A stretch of DNA of 64,000 nucleotides, taken from contig CP167917.1 of NCBI GenBank assembly GCA_041504365.1, forward strand, positions 806,001 to 870,000. The letters run 5' to 3'. Position 1 is the stretch's first letter. Each line of letters begins with the position of its first letter. The notes under the pieces were generated by a model, which saw only the letters and a list, made by a program, of their open reading frames with translations, made no database searches and was not told where the DNA came from. This document shows, one piece after another, positions 19,300 through 30,449 of this stretch. Source of the stretch: Dryocola sp. LX212 (lineage in GTDB: Bacteria; Pseudomonadota; Gammaproteobacteria; Enterobacterales; Enterobacteriaceae). The translations under genes and the position numbers were made by a program.

Positions 19300-20151
19300 A
19301 TGGCTGAAATTACCGCTGCTCTGGTAAAAGAACTGCGTGAGCGTACTGGCGCAGGCATGATGGATTGCAAAAAAGCACTGACTGAAGCTAACGGCGACAT
19401 CGAGCTGGCAATCGAAAATATGCGCAAATCTGGCGCGATCAAAGCTGCTAAGAAAGCAGGCAACGTAGCTGCTGATGGCGTGATCAAAACCAAAATCGAA
19501 GGCAACTACGGTGTGATTCTGGAAGTTAACTGCCAGACTGACTTCGTTGCTAAAGATGGTGGTTTCCAGGCGTTCGCTGACAAAGTGCTGGATGCCGCTC
19601 TGGCTGGCAAAATCACTGACGTTGAAGTTCTGAAAGCGCAGTTCGAAGAAGAACGCGTTGCCCTGGTTGCTAAAATCGGTGAGAACATCAACATCCGTCG
19701 CGTTGCTTCCCTTGAAGGCGAAGTGCTGGGTTCTTACCTGCACGGCGCTCGCATCGGTGTTCTGATTGCCGCTAAAGGCGCTGACGAAGAGCTGGTTAAG
19801 CAGATTGCAATGCACGTTGCAGCAAGCAAGCCTGAATTCGTTAAGCCTGAAGACGTCTCTGCTGAAGTTGTTGAGAAAGAATACCAGGTTCAGCTGGATA
19901 TCGCGATGCAGTCTGGCAAGCCAAAAGAAATCGCAGAGAAAATGGTTGAAGGCCGCATGAAGAAATTCACCGGCGAAGTTTCTCTGACTGGCCAGCCTTT
20001 CGTTATTGACCCAAGCAAAACTGTTGGTCAGTTCCTGAAAGAGCACAATGCCGACGTGACTAACTTCATCCGCTTTGAAGTGGGTGAAGGCATCCAGAAA
20101 GTTGAGACTGACTTCGCAGCAGAAGTTGCTGCAATGTCTAAGCAGTCTTAA
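19300..20151 (+). CDS. tsf: Tsf, translation elongation factor Ts
   Basis: The guanine nucleotide exchange factor for EF-Tu. The 283-residue protein begins [20 protein letters not shown] with the UBA-like N-terminal domain ([19 protein letters not shown]). The EF-Tu contact motif is [10 protein letters not shown] at about residues 78-87, containing the TDFV element that displaces Mg2+ from EF-Tu. An AAAGAATGG context with a GAGG box precedes the ATG. Codon bias is extreme. It ends at a strong terminator before pyrH. Confidence 0.98.
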   Translation: MAEITAALVKELRERTGAGMMDCKKALTEANGDIELAIENMRKSGAIKAAKKAGNVAADGVIKTKIEGNYGVILEVNCQTDFVAKDGGFQAFADKVLDAALAGKITDVEVLKAQFEEERVALVAKIGENINIRRVASLEGEVLGSYLHGARIGVLIAAKGADEELVKQIAMHVAASKPEFVKPEDVSAEVVEKEYQVQLDIAMQSGKPKEIAEKMVEGRMKKFTGEVSLTGQPFVIDPSKTVGQFLKEHNADVTNFIRFEVGEGIQKVETDFAAEVAAMSKQS

Positions 20152-20157
20152 TGTTAA

Positions 20158-20188
20158 AAAAGGAGCCGCCAGTTGGCGGTTCCTTTTT
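20158..20188 (+). terminator. Intrinsic terminator of tsf
   Basis: AGGAGCCGCC (20161-20170) pairs with GGCGGTTCCT (20175-20184), with one G-T wobble, followed by Ts. It closes the rpsB-tsf operon. Confidence 0.9.
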
Positions 20189-20295
20189 ATCCAGCCTTAA
20201 ATATCAGTTTGATCTGATACAGTTCTTGCTGATATGCGACACAATGTCGCCAGATTTATCCATCCCCATTCGTTGACTGTTCTCAGGAAAGAAAC

Positions 20296-21021
20296 ATGGC
20301 TACCAATGCAAAACCCGTCTATAAACGCATCCTACTTAAATTGAGTGGCGAGGCCCTGCAGGGCACCGAAGGTTTCGGTATTGATGCGAGCATACTGGAC
20401 CGTATGGCTCAGGAAATTAAAGAGCTGGTTGAACTGGGTATTCAGGTCGGGGTGGTAATTGGTGGTGGCAACTTATTCCGCGGCGCGGGCCTGGCGAAAG
20501 CCGGCATGAACCGTGTTGTGGGCGACCACATGGGCATGCTGGCTACCGTGATGAACGGCCTGGCGATGCGTGACGCGCTCCATCGCGCCTATGTGAACGC
20601 CCGCCTGATGTCCGCCATTCCGTTGAATGGCGTGTGTGACAACTACAGCTGGGCCGAAGCGATCAGCCTGCTGCGCAATAACCGCGTGGTTATCCTGGCT
20701 GCTGGTACGGGCAACCCGTTCTTCACCACTGACTCCGCCGCATGCCTGCGTGGTATCGAAATCGAAGCGGACGTGGTGCTGAAAGCCACCAAAGTTGACG
20801 GTGTGTTTACCGCCGACCCGGTTAAAGATCCAACCGCCACTCTTTGTGAGCAGCTGACCTATACGGAAGTACTGGATAAAGAGCTGAAAGTGATGGATCT
20901 GGCCGCCTTTACGCTTGCGCGTGACCACAAATTACCCATTCGTGTTTTCAACATGAACAAGCCTGGCGCACTGCGCCGCGTGGTAATGGGTGAAAAAGAA
21001 GGCACTCTGATCACTGAATAA
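20296..21021 (+). CDS. pyrH: PyrH, uridylate kinase
   Basis: Phosphorylates UMP to UDP, the bacterial hexameric type of the amino acid kinase fold. The 241-residue sequence has [14 protein letters not shown] (9-22, phosphate-binding Lys) and [14 protein letters not shown], followed by [15 protein letters not shown] and [16 protein letters not shown]. The length equals E. coli PyrH. It lies 144 bp after tsf with a terminator between, so it has its own promoter; I saw no strong -10/-35 pair. Confidence 0.97.
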   Translation: MATNAKPVYKRILLKLSGEALQGTEGFGIDASILDRMAQEIKELVELGIQVGVVIGGGNLFRGAGLAKAGMNRVVGDHMGMLATVMNGLAMRDALHRAYVNARLMSAIPLNGVCDNYSWAEAISLLRNNRVVILAAGTGNPFFTTDSAACLRGIEIEADVVLKATKVDGVFTADPVKDPTATLCEQLTYTEVLDKELKVMDLAAFTLARDHKLPIRVFNMNKPGALRRVVMGEKEGTLITE

Positions 21022-21183
21022 TTTCAGTGCTGGCCTATTCAGGGTAAGATTCACCTTTACACCTGTCTTCACAGACCCGGCAGCCCTGAAAGGGCGCCAT
21101 GAATAAACAGGGCTATACTTAGCAGCAAAACAACGCGAGCTCCGTGTGGCCTGCCCAAATACCTGCTTTCAAGGATTCGTAAC

Positions 21184-21741
21184 GTGATTAGCGATATCAG
21201 AAAAGACGCTGAAGTACGTATGGAAAAATGCGTAGAAGCCTTCAAAAACCAGATCGGTAAAATCCGTACTGGCCGTGCCTCCCCCTCTCTGCTGGACGGC
21301 ATTGTCGTCGAGTACTACGGTACGCCAACGCCGCTGCGCCAGCTGGCAAGCGTGACCGTTGAAGATTCCCGTACTTTGAAAATCAACGTTTTTGACCGCT
21401 CTCTGAGCGCGGCCGTTGAGAAAGCCATTATGGCTTCCGACCTCGGTCTGAACCCAAGCTCTGCCGGTACTGACATCCGCGTACCGCTGCCAGCGTTGAC
21501 CGAAGAGCGTCGTAAAGATCTGATCAAAATTGTGCGTGGCGAAGCCGAAGGCGCTCGCGTTGCGGTACGTAACGTCCGCCGTGATGCGAACGATAAAGTT
21601 AAAGCTCTGTTGAAAGAGAAAGAGATCAGCGAAGATGACGATCGCCGCTCTCAGGACGACGTTCAGAAACTGACTGACGCTGCCATCAAGAAAGTGGATG
21701 CGACACTGGCTGAGAAAGAAGCCGAGCTGATGCAGTTCTAA
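21184..21741 (+). CDS. frr: Frr, ribosome recycling factor
   Basis: With EF-G, splits the post-termination ribosome. The 185-residue protein has the all-helical RRF pattern, beginning [20 protein letters not shown] and containing [19 protein letters not shown] and [16 protein letters not shown]. The start codon is GTG at 21184, preceded by AAGGA (21172-21176), as in E. coli. The 162-bp gap after pyrH holds a possible -10 (TATACT, 21113-21118) without a convincing -35. Confidence 0.97.
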   Translation: MISDIRKDAEVRMEKCVEAFKNQIGKIRTGRASPSLLDGIVVEYYGTPTPLRQLASVTVEDSRTLKINVFDRSLSAAVEKAIMASDLGLNPSSAGTDIRVPLPALTEERRKDLIKIVRGEAEGARVAVRNVRRDANDKVKALLKEKEISEDDDRRSQDDVQKLTDAAIKKVDATLAEKEAELMQF

Positions 21742-21757
21742 ACTCTCTTTTGATGAC

Positions 21758-21813
21758 AACGCCGTACACAGGCCGTGATAAACGTCACGGGTTTTGTTTA
21801 CGGCGTTTTGCTT
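21758..21813 (+). terminator. Hairpin/terminator after frr
   Basis: AACGCCGTA (21758-21766) pairs with TACGGCGTT (21799-21807), enclosing a second inverted repeat, CCGTGA and TCACGG, and is followed by TTGCTTT. The branched stem is 17 bases after the frr stop. Confidence 0.7.
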
Positions 21814-21872
21814 TCCGCGAACAGGTGTAGATTTATCTGCCCGGCCATTCCCATTACAACTCAGAGTCCCTC

Positions 21873-23072
21873 ATGAAGCAGCTGACTATCCTCGGTTCCA
21901 CCGGTTCTATCGGCACCAGTACCCTAAGCGTCGTTCGTCATAATCCTCAACAGTTCTCCGTCAAGGCTCTGGTGGCCGGGAAGAACGTTGCGCGCATGGC
22001 TGAGCAGTGCCTGGAGTTCCGACCGAGCTGGGCGGTAATGGACGATGAAACTTCTGCTGGTGAGCTAAAACGCATTTTGCAGCAGCAGGGATGCAGGACG
22101 GAAGTGCTCTCAGGGCAGAAGGCAGCCTGTGATATGGCCGCGCTTGATGAGGTCGATCAGGTGATGGCGGCCATTGTTGGCGCGGCAGGGTTGCTGCCTA
22201 CGCTCGCAGCGATTGCTGCGGGCAAACAGGTTTTACTGGCCAACAAAGAGTCGCTGGTTACCTGCGGCCGCCTGTTTATGGACGCTGTGCAGCGTAGCGG
22301 CGCACAATTATTACCCATCGACAGCGAACATAACGCGATTTTTCAGAGTATGCCGGAAACAATCCAGCAGAACCTGGGATACGCTGAGCTGGAAGATAAT
22401 GGCGTATCGTCAATTATCCTCACCGGGTCAGGTGGCCCATTTCGTGAAACGCCGTTAGGCGAGCTGGCGACGATGTCGCCGGACCAGGCATGCAGCCATC
22501 CGAACTGGTCGATGGGGCGTAAAATTTCCGTCGACTCAGCCACCATGATGAACAAGGGTCTTGAGTACATTGAAGCACGCTGGCTGTTTAACGCTAGCGC
22601 GGAACAAATGGAAGTGCTGATCCATCCGCAGTCGGTGATCCACTCTATGGTGCGCTACCGTGATGGGAGCGTGCTGGCACAGCTCGGTGCGCCGGATATG
22701 CGAACCCCAATCGCCCATGCGATGGCGTTCCCGGAGCGTGTTGTTTCAGGCGTTGCGCCGCTGGATTTCTGTAAAATTGGCACCTTTACCTTTATGGAGC
22801 CAGATTATCACCGCTATCCTTGTCTGAGGTTGGCCATCGAAGCCTTCGAACAGGGGCAGGCAGCAACGACCGTACTGAACGCAGCAAATGAGATAGTGGT
22901 GGAGGCGTTCCTGCACGATCGCTTGCGTTTCACGGATATAGCTGCGCTTAACCGGGCGGTGCTGGAACAGGTCGATCTGACAGAGCCACAGAGTGTCGGC
23001 GAGGTGCAGGCGGTGGATGCAACAGCACGAGAGATTGCCAGAAGTCTGGTGACGCGCGCCGCTTACCGGTGA
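21873..23072 (+). CDS. dxr: Dxr (IspC), 1-deoxy-D-xylulose 5-phosphate reductoisomerase
   Basis: Converts DXP to 2-C-methyl-D-erythritol 4-phosphate with NADPH, the committed step of the MEP isoprenoid route. The 399 residues start [18 protein letters not shown], with the NADPH motif G8-S-T-G-S-I-G14. Active-site and metal regions are seen in [24 protein letters not shown] (the metal-binding Asp and Glu) and [21 protein letters not shown] (as [21 protein letters not shown]). The downstream uppS product uses the C5 units this pathway makes. Its terminal region is followed by a separate promoter for the next unit. Confidence 0.97.
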   Translation: MKQLTILGSTGSIGTSTLSVVRHNPQQFSVKALVAGKNVARMAEQCLEFRPSWAVMDDETSAGELKRILQQQGCRTEVLSGQKAACDMAALDEVDQVMAAIVGAAGLLPTLAAIAAGKQVLLANKESLVTCGRLFMDAVQRSGAQLLPIDSEHNAIFQSMPETIQQNLGYAELEDNGVSSIILTGSGGPFRETPLGELATMSPDQACSHPNWSMGRKISVDSATMMNKGLEYIEARWLFNASAEQMEVLIHPQSVIHSMVRYRDGSVLAQLGAPDMRTPIAHAMAFPERVVSGVAPLDFCKIGTFTFMEPDYHRYPCLRLAIEAFEQGQAATTVLNAANEIVVEAFLHDRLRFTDIAALNRAVLEQVDLTEPQSVGEVQAVDATAREIARSLVTRAAYR

Positions 23073-23099
23073 TTATTCAATCGGCTGGGCTGCCGCTAT

Positions 23100-23196
23100 T
23101 TGTTAGCGTTGTGCTTCAGTGATATAGTCTGCGCCACCTTTCCCTCGCTTAAGGCAGAGAGAAGGGTGGTAAGCCGTGTCAAAGCACGGCTTTTTT
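23100..23196 (+). ncRNA. Candidate small RNA or attenuated leader between dxr and uppS
   Basis: A compact transcription unit: TTGTTA (23100-23105), exactly 17 bp, TATAGT (23123-23128), a GC-rich start region, then a 13-bp stem with one mismatch (CCACCTTTCCCTC about 23134-23146 against GAGAGAAGGGTGG about 23157-23169), then AAGCCGTG/CACGGCTT (23171-23178, 23185-23192) and a run of Ts to 23196. The predicted RNA would be about 60 nt. It holds no ORF. It could be an independent sRNA or the attenuated leader of uppS. I do not recognise it as a named RNA. Confidence 0.55.
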
Positions 23197-23258
23197 GTGC
23201 GAAGGCTGAAGTCATTCTCAAGTACCGCTAAATTCTTTTCAGGGAATTATTACGCGTT

Positions 23259-24011
23259 ATGTTGTCTGCAAACCAACAATTAAGCGAAACCGAATCCGCG
23301 CATGGCGCACGCCATGTTGCCATTATTATGGATGGCAATGGTCGTTGGGCTAAACGACAAGGGAAAATGAGAGTCTTTGGTCATAAAGCGGGAGCGAAAT
23401 CCGTCCGCCGTGCCGTTAGTTTTGCGGCAAATAACGGTATTGAGGCGCTCACGCTTTATGCCTTCAGCAGTGAAAACTGGAATCGTCCGGCGCAGGAAGT
23501 GACCGCACTGATGGAGTTGTTCGTCTGGGCTTTAGACAGTGAAGTCAAAAGCTTGCATCGTCACAACGTCCGTCTGCGGATTATCGGTGATACCAGCCGG
23601 TTTAACGCTCGTCTGCAGGAACGTATCAGAAAAGCCGAAACAATGACCGGTGATAATACTGGTTTAACGCTCAATATTGCCGCGAATTATGGTGGCCGTT
23701 GGGATATTATTCAGGGCGTCCGGCATCTGGCTGAACAGGTGCGCAAAGGTGTATTGCGCCCGGATGAAATTGATGAAGAGATGCTGAGCCAGCAAATCTG
23801 CATGAATGAGTTGGCCCCTGTAGATTTAGTGATTAGGACAGGTGGAGAACATCGCATCAGTAATTTTCTGATTTGGCAGATCGCCTATGCAGAGCTTTAC
23901 TTTACGGATGTTCTTTGGCCTGATTTCGATGAACAAGACTTTGAAGGTGCGCTAAATGCTTTTGCGAATCGAGAGCGTCGTTTTGGGGGCACAGCACCTG
24001 GTGGCGAATAA
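23259..24011 (+). CDS. uppS: UppS (IspU), undecaprenyl diphosphate synthase
   Basis: Adds eight isopentenyl units to farnesyl diphosphate in cis to make the C55 lipid carrier for peptidoglycan and O-antigen. The 250 residues contain HVAIIMDGNGRWAKRQGK, with catalytic D25, then YAFSSENWNRP, and the conserved RTGGEHRISNFLIWQIAYAE with the IPP-binding arginines. The length is near that of E. coli (253). The ATG is the only reasonable start. The end is 18 bases from cdsA, so the pair is cotranscribed. Confidence 0.97.
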   Translation: MLSANQQLSETESAHGARHVAIIMDGNGRWAKRQGKMRVFGHKAGAKSVRRAVSFAANNGIEALTLYAFSSENWNRPAQEVTALMELFVWALDSEVKSLHRHNVRLRIIGDTSRFNARLQERIRKAETMTGDNTGLTLNIAANYGGRWDIIQGVRHLAEQVRKGVLRPDEIDEEMLSQQICMNELAPVDLVIRTGGEHRISNFLIWQIAYAELYFTDVLWPDFDEQDFEGALNAFANRERRFGGTAPGGE

Positions 24012-24029
24012 GCCTGTTGGGGGTCACTT

Positions 24030-24887
24030 TTGCTGAAGTATCGCCTGATTTCCGCGTTGATCTTAATACCCGTGGTAATAGCCGCGCTGTTTTTGCTGCC
24101 GCCGGTCGGTTTTGCTATCGCCACGCTGGTTGTCTGTATGCTGGCCGCCTGGGAATGGGGGCAGCTGGCCGGTTTTAAAGCGCGTTCACAGCGGGTCTGG
24201 CTGGCGGTGCTATGTGGCTTGTTGCTGGCAGCGATGCTTTTCGCCCTGCCGGAATATCACCGCACGGTTCACATCCCGGTCATTGAGTACTCGCTCTGGG
24301 CCTCCCTTGCCTGGTGGATAGTGGCGCTGCTGTTAGTGCTGTTTTATCCGGAGTCTGCCGCTATGTGGCGCAATTCTAAACCGTTGCGGCTTGTTTTTGG
24401 CTTGTTAACCATCGTACCTTTCTTCTGGGGTATGATCGTGCTGCGCAACTGGCACTACGACGTTAACCACTACACGGGTGCCATGTGGTTGCTGTACGTC
24501 ATGATCCTCGTATGGGGAGCTGATTCCGGCGCTTACCTGTTTGGTAAAATGTTTGGCAAGCATAAACTTGCGCCGAAGGTTTCTCCGGGTAAGACCTGGC
24601 AAGGTTTTGTTGGCGGCCTGTTTACCTCAGCCGTTATCTCCGTGCTGTTTAGCCTTTGGGCGAATCTGGACGTCGCGCCGGTCATTCTACTGGTGTGTTC
24701 GATTGTTGCCGCACTGGCTTCGGTGCTGGGTGATTTAACGGAAAGTATGTTTAAGCGTGAAGCTGGGATTAAAGATAGCGGCCACATGATCCCCGGACAT
24801 GGTGGTATTCTGGATCGCATCGACAGTCTGACAGCGGCAGTGCCGGTGTTTGCCTGTCTGCTTTTGTTAGTTTTCAGGACGATTTAA
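24030..24887 (+). CDS. cdsA: CdsA, phosphatidate cytidylyltransferase
   Basis: Makes CDP-diacylglycerol from phosphatidic acid and CTP, the branch point for phospholipids. The 285-residue membrane protein has about eight hydrophobic segments. The CDS signature near its C-terminus reads [20 protein letters not shown] followed by [16 protein letters not shown]. The start codon is TTG (24030), as in E. coli, giving [20 protein letters not shown]; a GGGGGTC stretch precedes it. It is followed after 11 bases by rseP. Confidence 0.97.
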   Translation: MLKYRLISALILIPVVIAALFLLPPVGFAIATLVVCMLAAWEWGQLAGFKARSQRVWLAVLCGLLLAAMLFALPEYHRTVHIPVIEYSLWASLAWWIVALLLVLFYPESAAMWRNSKPLRLVFGLLTIVPFFWGMIVLRNWHYDVNHYTGAMWLLYVMILVWGADSGAYLFGKMFGKHKLAPKVSPGKTWQGFVGGLFTSAVISVLFSLWANLDVAPVILLVCSIVAALASVLGDLTESMFKREAGIKDSGHMIPGHGGILDRIDSLTAAVPVFACLLLLVFRTI

Positions 24888-24898
24888 CGGAAGGTTTT

Positions 24899-26251
24899 AT
24901 GCTGAGCATACTCTGGAATCTGGCAGCATTTATCGTTGCACTGGGCATTTTGATTACCGTGCACGAGTTTGGCCATTTCTGGGTTGCCCGCCGCTGTGGT
25001 GTACGCGTTGAGCGTTTTTCCATCGGCTTTGGTAAGGCGCTGTGGCACCGTACCGATCGCCACGGCACAGAATTTGTCATCGCGCTGATCCCGCTGGGCG
25101 GCTATGTCAAAATGCTTGATGAGCGCGTTGAGTCCGTTAGCCCGGAACTGCGTCATTATGCCTTTAACAATAAAACTGTCTCTCAGCGCGCGGCCATTAT
25201 TGCCGCCGGTCCTATTGCCAACTTTATCTTTGCCGTGTTTGCCTGGTGGCTGGTGTTTATCATCGGCGTCCCTGGTATTCGTCCGGTTGTTGGCGAAATA
25301 ACGCCCAACTCGATAGCGGCGACAGCACAAATTGCACCAGGCATGGAACTTAAAGCGATAGATGGCATCGAAACGCCTGATTGGGATGCAGTTCGTCTCG
25401 CTCTCGTCGCCAAAATTGGTGACGAAAGCTCACGCGTTACGCTGGCACCTTTCGGGACGAATCTGAGCAGTGAGAAAATGCTCGATCTACGTCAGTGGCA
25501 GTTTGAGCCCGATAAAGAAGATCCCATTGTTTCGATAGGTATCAGGCCGAAAGGTCCACAGGTCGAAACCGTGCTGGAAGAAGTACAACCTGAATCAGCA
25601 GCCAGTAAGGCGGGTTTGCAAGCCGGTGACAGGATCGTTAAAGTCAACGGGGCGCCTATCAACCAGTGGACTCAGTTTGTCACTCTGGTTCGTGATAACC
25701 CAGCCACATCTCTGGCTGTTGAAGTAGAAAGACAGGGGCAGTCCTTGTCTTTAACGCTGATACCGGATACAAAACCGGGGAAAGCGAAGGCTGAAGGGTT
25801 TGCGGGTGTGGTTCCAAAGGTTATCCCGCTACCAGCTGAGTATAAGACAGTGCGCCAGTATGGGCCGTTTGTTGCAGTAGCAGAAGCCACGAATAAAACG
25901 TGGAACCTGATGAAGCTGACGGTCAACATGTTGGGGAAATTAATAACCGGTGACGTAAAACTGAATAACCTCAGTGGGCCAATCTCCATAGCTCAAGGGG
26001 CAGGTATGTCGGCGGAATTCGGGTTGATTTACTACCTGATGTTCCTGGCGCTGATCAGCGTCAATCTGGGCATCATCAATCTGTTTCCGCTCCCCGTTCT
26101 GGACGGCGGGCATCTGCTCTTTTTGGCGATTGAAAAACTGAAGGGTGGGCCGGTTTCCGAGCGAGTTCAAGACTTTAGTTACCGCATTGGCTCTATTTTG
26201 CTGGTGCTGTTGATGGGGCTTGCACTTTTCAATGATTTCTCTCGGATTTAG
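24899..26251 (+). CDS. rseP: RseP, site-2 zinc protease of the sigma-E pathway
   Basis: An intramembrane metalloprotease that cuts RseA after DegS and so releases sigma-E; it also removes remnant signal peptides. The zinc motif H22-E23-F-G-H26 lies in the first transmembrane helix ([13 protein letters not shown]), and the third ligand is in [14 protein letters not shown] near residue 400. Two PDZ domains lie between (about 115-195 and 200-285, the second with [17 protein letters not shown]). It has 450 residues, as in E. coli. It precedes bamA, linking the stress response to outer-membrane assembly. Confidence 0.97.
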   Translation: MLSILWNLAAFIVALGILITVHEFGHFWVARRCGVRVERFSIGFGKALWHRTDRHGTEFVIALIPLGGYVKMLDERVESVSPELRHYAFNNKTVSQRAAIIAAGPIANFIFAVFAWWLVFIIGVPGIRPVVGEITPNSIAATAQIAPGMELKAIDGIETPDWDAVRLALVAKIGDESSRVTLAPFGTNLSSEKMLDLRQWQFEPDKEDPIVSIGIRPKGPQVETVLEEVQPESAASKAGLQAGDRIVKVNGAPINQWTQFVTLVRDNPATSLAVEVERQGQSLSLTLIPDTKPGKAKAEGFAGVVPKVIPLPAEYKTVRQYGPFVAVAEATNKTWNLMKLTVNMLGKLITGDVKLNNLSGPISIAQGAGMSAEFGLIYYLMFLALISVNLGIINLFPLPVLDGGHLLFLAIEKLKGGPVSERVQDFSYRIGSILLVLLMGLALFNDFSRI

Positions 26252-26284
26252 AGAGAATTAGGTTAGGAAGAACGCATAACAACG

Positions 26285-28690
26285 ATGGCGATGAAAAAGT
26301 TGCTCATAGCGTCGCTGCTGTTTAGCAGCGCCACCGTATACGGTGCAGACGGGTTCGTAGTGAAGGACATTCATTTCGAAGGCCTGCAGCGAGTCGCCGT
26401 CGGTGCGGCCCTCCTCAGCATGCCGGTTCGCGTAGGCGACACTGTCTCTGACGAGGATATCAGTAATACTATCCGCTCACTGTTTGCCACCGGGAACTTC
26501 GAAGATGTTCGCGTGTTGCGTGACGGTGAAACGCTGGTCGTTCAGGTAAAAGAGCGTCCAACAATTGCGAGTATTACCTTCTCCGGAAACAAGTCCGTGA
26601 AGGACGACATGCTTAAGCAGAACCTTGAGGCTTCTGGCGTGCGTGTCGGTGAATCACTGGACAGAACCACCCTTGCTGATATCGAGAAAGGGCTGGAAGA
26701 TTTCTATTACAGCGTTGGTAAGTACAGTGCCAGCGTGAAAGCCGTTGTTACGCCGCTGCCGCGTAACCGTGTCGATCTGAAACTGGTTTTCCAGGAAGGC
26801 GTCTCCGCCAAAATTCAGCAGATCAACATCGTTGGCAACCATGCATTCTCCACCGATGAACTGATCTCCCACTTCCAGCTGCGTGATGAAGTGCCGTGGT
26901 GGAACGTGGTGGGCGACCGTAAATACCAGAAGCAAAAGCTGGCGGGTGACCTCGAAACCCTGCGTAGCTACTACCTGGATCGCGGTTACGCACGCTTTAA
27001 CATCGACTCCACGCAGGTCAGCCTGACGCCGGACAAGAAAAGTATCTACGTGACGGTTAACATCACCGAAGGCGAGCAATACAAAATTGCCGGCGTTTCG
27101 GTGAACGGTAATCTTGCAGGGCACTCAGCGGAAATCGAGAGCCTGACCAGGATCAAACCGGGTGAGCTGTATAACGGCACCAAAGTTACCAAGATGGAAG
27201 ACGACATCAAGAAACTGTTGGGTCGTTATGGCTATGCCTATCCACGCGTGCAGACTCAGCCTGAAATCAACGATGCAGATAAGACCGTTAAGCTGCACGT
27301 CAGCGTTGATTCCGGAAACCGTTACTATGTACGTAAAATCCGCTTCGAAGGTAATGACACCAGTAAAGACTCCGTTCTGCGTCGAGAAATGCGTCAGATG
27401 GAAGGGGCCTGGCTGGGCAGCGATATGGTTGATGCCGGTAAAGAGCGTCTTAACCGTCTCGGCTACTTCGAAACCGTCGATGTCGACACCCAGCGCGTAT
27501 CCGGTAGCCCGGACCAGGTGGACGTTGTTTACAAGGTTAAAGAACGTAATACCGGTAGCTTTAACTTCGGTATCGGTTACGGTACTGAAAGCGGCGTAAG
27601 CTTCCAGGTGGGTGTACAGCAGGATAACTGGTTAGGTACCGGCTACTCTGTTGGTATTAACGGCACCAAAAACGACTACCAGACCTATGCTGAATTGTCC
27701 GTGACGGACCCGTACTTCACCGTTGATGGCGTAAGTCTCGGTGGGCGCGTGTTCTACAACGACTTTAAAGCGGATGATGCGGACCTGTCTGACTATACCA
27801 ACAAGAGTTATGGTGCAGACGGCACGCTGGGCTTCCCGGTCAACGAATACAATACCTTGCGACTGGGCATGGGCTACGTGCATAACGACCTGTCCAACAT
27901 GCAGCCACAGGTGGCGATGTGGCGTTATCTCGGTTCAGTGGGCCAGAACACGGATAAGACGTCTGACGACAACAGTTTTGCGGCAGATGACTTCACCCTG
28001 AACTATGGTTGGACGTACAACAAACTGGACCGTGGATTCTTCCCGACCCAGGGTTCGCGCGTCAACCTGAACGGTAAAGTTACGTTACCGGGCTCCGATA
28101 ACGAGTTCTATAAAGTGACGCTGGACACGGCGAGCTACTTCCCAATTGATGAAGACCATACCTGGGTCGTATTGGGTCGTACCCGCTGGGGTTACGGGGA
28201 TGGGCTTGGCGGTAAAGAGTTGCCGTTCTATGAAAACTTCTATGCCGGTGGTTCCAGCACGGTTCGTGGCTTCCAGTCCAACAACATCGGTCCGAAAGCT
28301 GTTTACTACGGACCAAACCAGGACAACTGCGGAACGGGCAATCTCTGTAATTCTGACGATGCAGTTGGCGGTAACGCCATGGGTGTGGCAAGCCTTGAGC
28401 TGATTACCCCAACGCCATTCCTGAGCGAGAAGTACGCCAACTCGGTTCGCACGTCCCTCTTCGTGGATGCGGGTACAGTGTGGGATACCAACTGGGAAAA
28501 TACCGCGGAGACGAAAGCGGCTGGCGTACCGGATTACGGTGACCCAAGCAACATTCGTATGTCCGCAGGTTTAGCATTGCAATGGATGTCACCATTAGGA
28601 CCGCTGGTCTTCTCTTATGCCCAGCCGTTCAAGAAATACGATGGCGACAAAGCGGAACAGTTCCAGTTTAACATTGGTAAAACCTGGTAA
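26285..28690 (+). CDS. bamA: BamA, outer membrane protein assembly factor
   Basis: The essential core of the BAM complex that folds beta-barrels into the outer membrane. It has 801 residues (E. coli 810). A signal peptide [20 protein letters not shown] precedes [20 protein letters not shown]. Five POTRA domains fill about 21-420 and a 16-strand barrel follows. The conserved loop-6 motif VRGF is in [11 protein letters not shown] near residue 660. The chain ends NIGKTW, an aromatic C-terminal residue as usual for barrel proteins. The 117-bp gap to skp carries no obvious terminator, so these genes may be cotranscribed. Confidence 0.97.
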   Translation: MAMKKLLIASLLFSSATVYGADGFVVKDIHFEGLQRVAVGAALLSMPVRVGDTVSDEDISNTIRSLFATGNFEDVRVLRDGETLVVQVKERPTIASITFSGNKSVKDDMLKQNLEASGVRVGESLDRTTLADIEKGLEDFYYSVGKYSASVKAVVTPLPRNRVDLKLVFQEGVSAKIQQINIVGNHAFSTDELISHFQLRDEVPWWNVVGDRKYQKQKLAGDLETLRSYYLDRGYARFNIDSTQVSLTPDKKSIYVTVNITEGEQYKIAGVSVNGNLAGHSAEIESLTRIKPGELYNGTKVTKMEDDIKKLLGRYGYAYPRVQTQPEINDADKTVKLHVSVDSGNRYYVRKIRFEGNDTSKDSVLRREMRQMEGAWLGSDMVDAGKERLNRLGYFETVDVDTQRVSGSPDQVDVVYKVKERNTGSFNFGIGYGTESGVSFQVGVQQDNWLGTGYSVGINGTKNDYQTYAELSVTDPYFTVDGVSLGGRVFYNDFKADDADLSDYTNKSYGADGTLGFPVNEYNTLRLGMGYVHNDLSNMQPQVAMWRYLGSVGQNTDKTSDDNSFAADDFTLNYGWTYNKLDRGFFPTQGSRVNLNGKVTLPGSDNEFYKVTLDTASYFPIDEDHTWVVLGRTRWGYGDGLGGKELPFYENFYAGGSSTVRGFQSNNIGPKAVYYGPNQDNCGTGNLCNSDDAVGGNAMGVASLELITPTPFLSEKYANSVRTSLFVDAGTVWDTNWENTAETKAAGVPDYGDPSNIRMSAGLALQWMSPLGPLVFSYAQPFKKYDGDKAEQFQFNIGKTW

Positions 28691-28807
28691 TTGTTCGGCG
28701 CGAAGGAATGCGATACGCAGTGACGCGCTGATACCGGTCGGTTTACCCGGCTGGTACACGCAAAAAACAGTGTCTTATGACACATATGGGATGGTAAGGA
28801 GTTTATT

Positions 28808-29308
28808 GTGAAAAAGTGGTTATTTGCTGCAGGTCTTGGCCTCGCTATGGCGGCCTCAGCCAGCGTTCAGGCTGCTGAAAGTATCGCTGTTGTAAACATG
28901 GGCAACCTGTTCCAACAGGTTGCACAAAACACCGGTGTCTCCAAAACTCTGGAAAACGAGTTTAAAGGCCGTGCCTCTGAGCTTCAGGGTATGGAAAGTA
29001 GCCTGCAAACCAAAATGCAACGTCTACAGCGCGATGGCTCCACCATGAAAGCCAGCGATCGTAGCAAACTGGAAAAAGACGTAATGGCTCAGCGCCAGGC
29101 GTTCTCCACAAAAGCACAGGCTTTTGAGCAGGATCGTCAGCGTCGTTCTGGTGAAGAGCGCGGTAAACTGGTGACTCGTATCCAGAGCGCAGTGAAGAAA
29201 GTTGCTGACGACAAAGGCTACGATGTTGTGCTGGATACCAGCACCGTTGCTTATGCTGGTAGCGACGTGAAAGACATCACTGCAGATGTACTGAAACAGG
29301 TTAAATAA
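28808..29308 (+). CDS. skp: Skp (OmpH), periplasmic chaperone
   Basis: A trimeric chaperone that holds unfolded outer-membrane proteins on the way to BAM. The 166-residue precursor has a signal peptide ([20 protein letters not shown], cleavage at VQA-AES). The mature part is a long charged coiled-coil tentacle (about 45-135, rich in E, K, Q) closed by a small body with [15 protein letters not shown] and [16 protein letters not shown]-like ends. The start codon is GTG (28808), with GGTAAGGAG upstream. lpxD follows at three bases. Confidence 0.96.
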   Translation: MKKWLFAAGLGLAMAASASVQAAESIAVVNMGNLFQQVAQNTGVSKTLENEFKGRASELQGMESSLQTKMQRLQRDGSTMKASDRSKLEKDVMAQRQAFSTKAQAFEQDRQRRSGEERGKLVTRIQSAVKKVADDKGYDVVLDTSTVAYAGSDVKDITADVLKQVK

Positions 29309-29311
29309 GTA

Positions 29312-30337
29312 ATGTCTTCAATTCGACTGGCTGAATTAGCCCAGCAGTTGGATGCAGAATTGCACGGTGATGGCGATCTCGTCATCACCGGCGTTGCATC
29401 TATGCAAACTGCCCAGGCAGGCCACATCACGTTCATCGTTAACCCGCGTTATCATGAGCAACTGGCTTCTTGCCAGGCTTCTGCCGTCGTAATGACTGAA
29501 GCCGATTTACCTTTTGCGAAAGGTGCGGCACTGGTAGTGAAGAATCCCTACCTGACCTATGCCCGTATGGCACAAATTTTAGATTCCACGCCGCAGCCGG
29601 CACAAAACATCGCACCGAGCGCGGTGGTAGATGCGACTGCGACGTTGGGCAGCAACGTATCGATTGGCGCAAATGCCGTCATCGAGTCCGGCGTGGTGCT
29701 GGGCGATAACGTGATTATCGGTCCCGGATGCTTCGTCGGCAAAAACAGCAACATTGGGGCCGGTACTCGCCTTTGGGCGAACGTTTCCGTTTACCATGAA
29801 ATTCAGATTGGCGAGCAGTGCCTAATCCAGTCAAGCACGGTAATCGGTGCTGACGGTTTTGGTTACGCGAACGATCGCGGCAACTGGGTGAAGATCCCTC
29901 AGTTAGGCAGGGTGATTATTGGCGATCGCGTTGAGATCGGTGCCTGTACCACCATCGACCGTGGCGCGCTGGATGATACGATTATCGGTAATGGTGTTAT
30001 CATTGATAACCAGTGCCAGATTGCACATAACGTTGTGATTGGCGACAATACTGCCGTCGCGGGCGGTGTCATCATGGCAGGCAGCCTCAAAATTGGACGC
30101 TACTGTATGATTGGCGGGGCCAGCGTCATCAACGGGCATATGGAGATCTGCGACAAGGTCACCGTAACCGGTATGGGTATGGTTATGCGCCCAATCACGG
30201 AGCCTGGTGTCTATTCTTCGGGCATCCCGCTGCAGCCGAATAAAGCGTGGCGTAAAACCGCTGCGCTGGTGATGAATATCGATGAGATGAGCAAACGCTT
30301 AAAAACCATCGAGCGTAAGGTCAATCAACAAGACTGA
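29312..30337 (+). CDS. lpxD: LpxD, UDP-3-O-(3-hydroxymyristoyl)glucosamine N-acyltransferase
   Basis: Third enzyme of lipid A synthesis: transfers 3-hydroxymyristate from ACP to the 2-amino group. The 341 residues have an N-terminal uridine-binding domain ([20 protein letters not shown]) and then about ten left-handed beta-helix coils of hexapeptide repeats. The catalytic base H239 is in [14 protein letters not shown]. The C-terminus ends with a helix ([16 protein letters not shown]). The length is the E. coli one. It is followed by a hairpin before fabZ. Confidence 0.97.
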   Translation: MSSIRLAELAQQLDAELHGDGDLVITGVASMQTAQAGHITFIVNPRYHEQLASCQASAVVMTEADLPFAKGAALVVKNPYLTYARMAQILDSTPQPAQNIAPSAVVDATATLGSNVSIGANAVIESGVVLGDNVIIGPGCFVGKNSNIGAGTRLWANVSVYHEIQIGEQCLIQSSTVIGADGFGYANDRGNWVKIPQLGRVIIGDRVEIGACTTIDRGALDDTIIGNGVIIDNQCQIAHNVVIGDNTAVAGGVIMAGSLKIGRYCMIGGASVINGHMEICDKVTVTGMGMVMRPITEPGVYSSGIPLQPNKAWRKTAALVMNIDEMSKRLKTIERKVNQQD

Positions 30338-30373
30338 TCGTCGCCAGCCCCAGATACGTTGTATTTTGATTTG

Positions 30374-30407
30374 CGGCCTGCAAGCTATCTCCGATAGCCG
30401 CAGGCCG
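30374..30407 (+). promoter_or_regulatory. Hairpin between lpxD and fabZ
   Basis: CGGCCTGC (30374-30381) pairs with GCAGGCCG (30400-30407), and inside it GCTATC (30384-30389) pairs with GATAGC (30393-30398) around a TCC loop. A TGTTATTATTG stretch follows. It is a partial terminator or RNA processing/stability element in the middle of an operon. Confidence 0.6.
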
Positions 30408-30449
30408 TGTTATTATTGTCATTTAGTATATTTGGACAGGAAGAGTATT

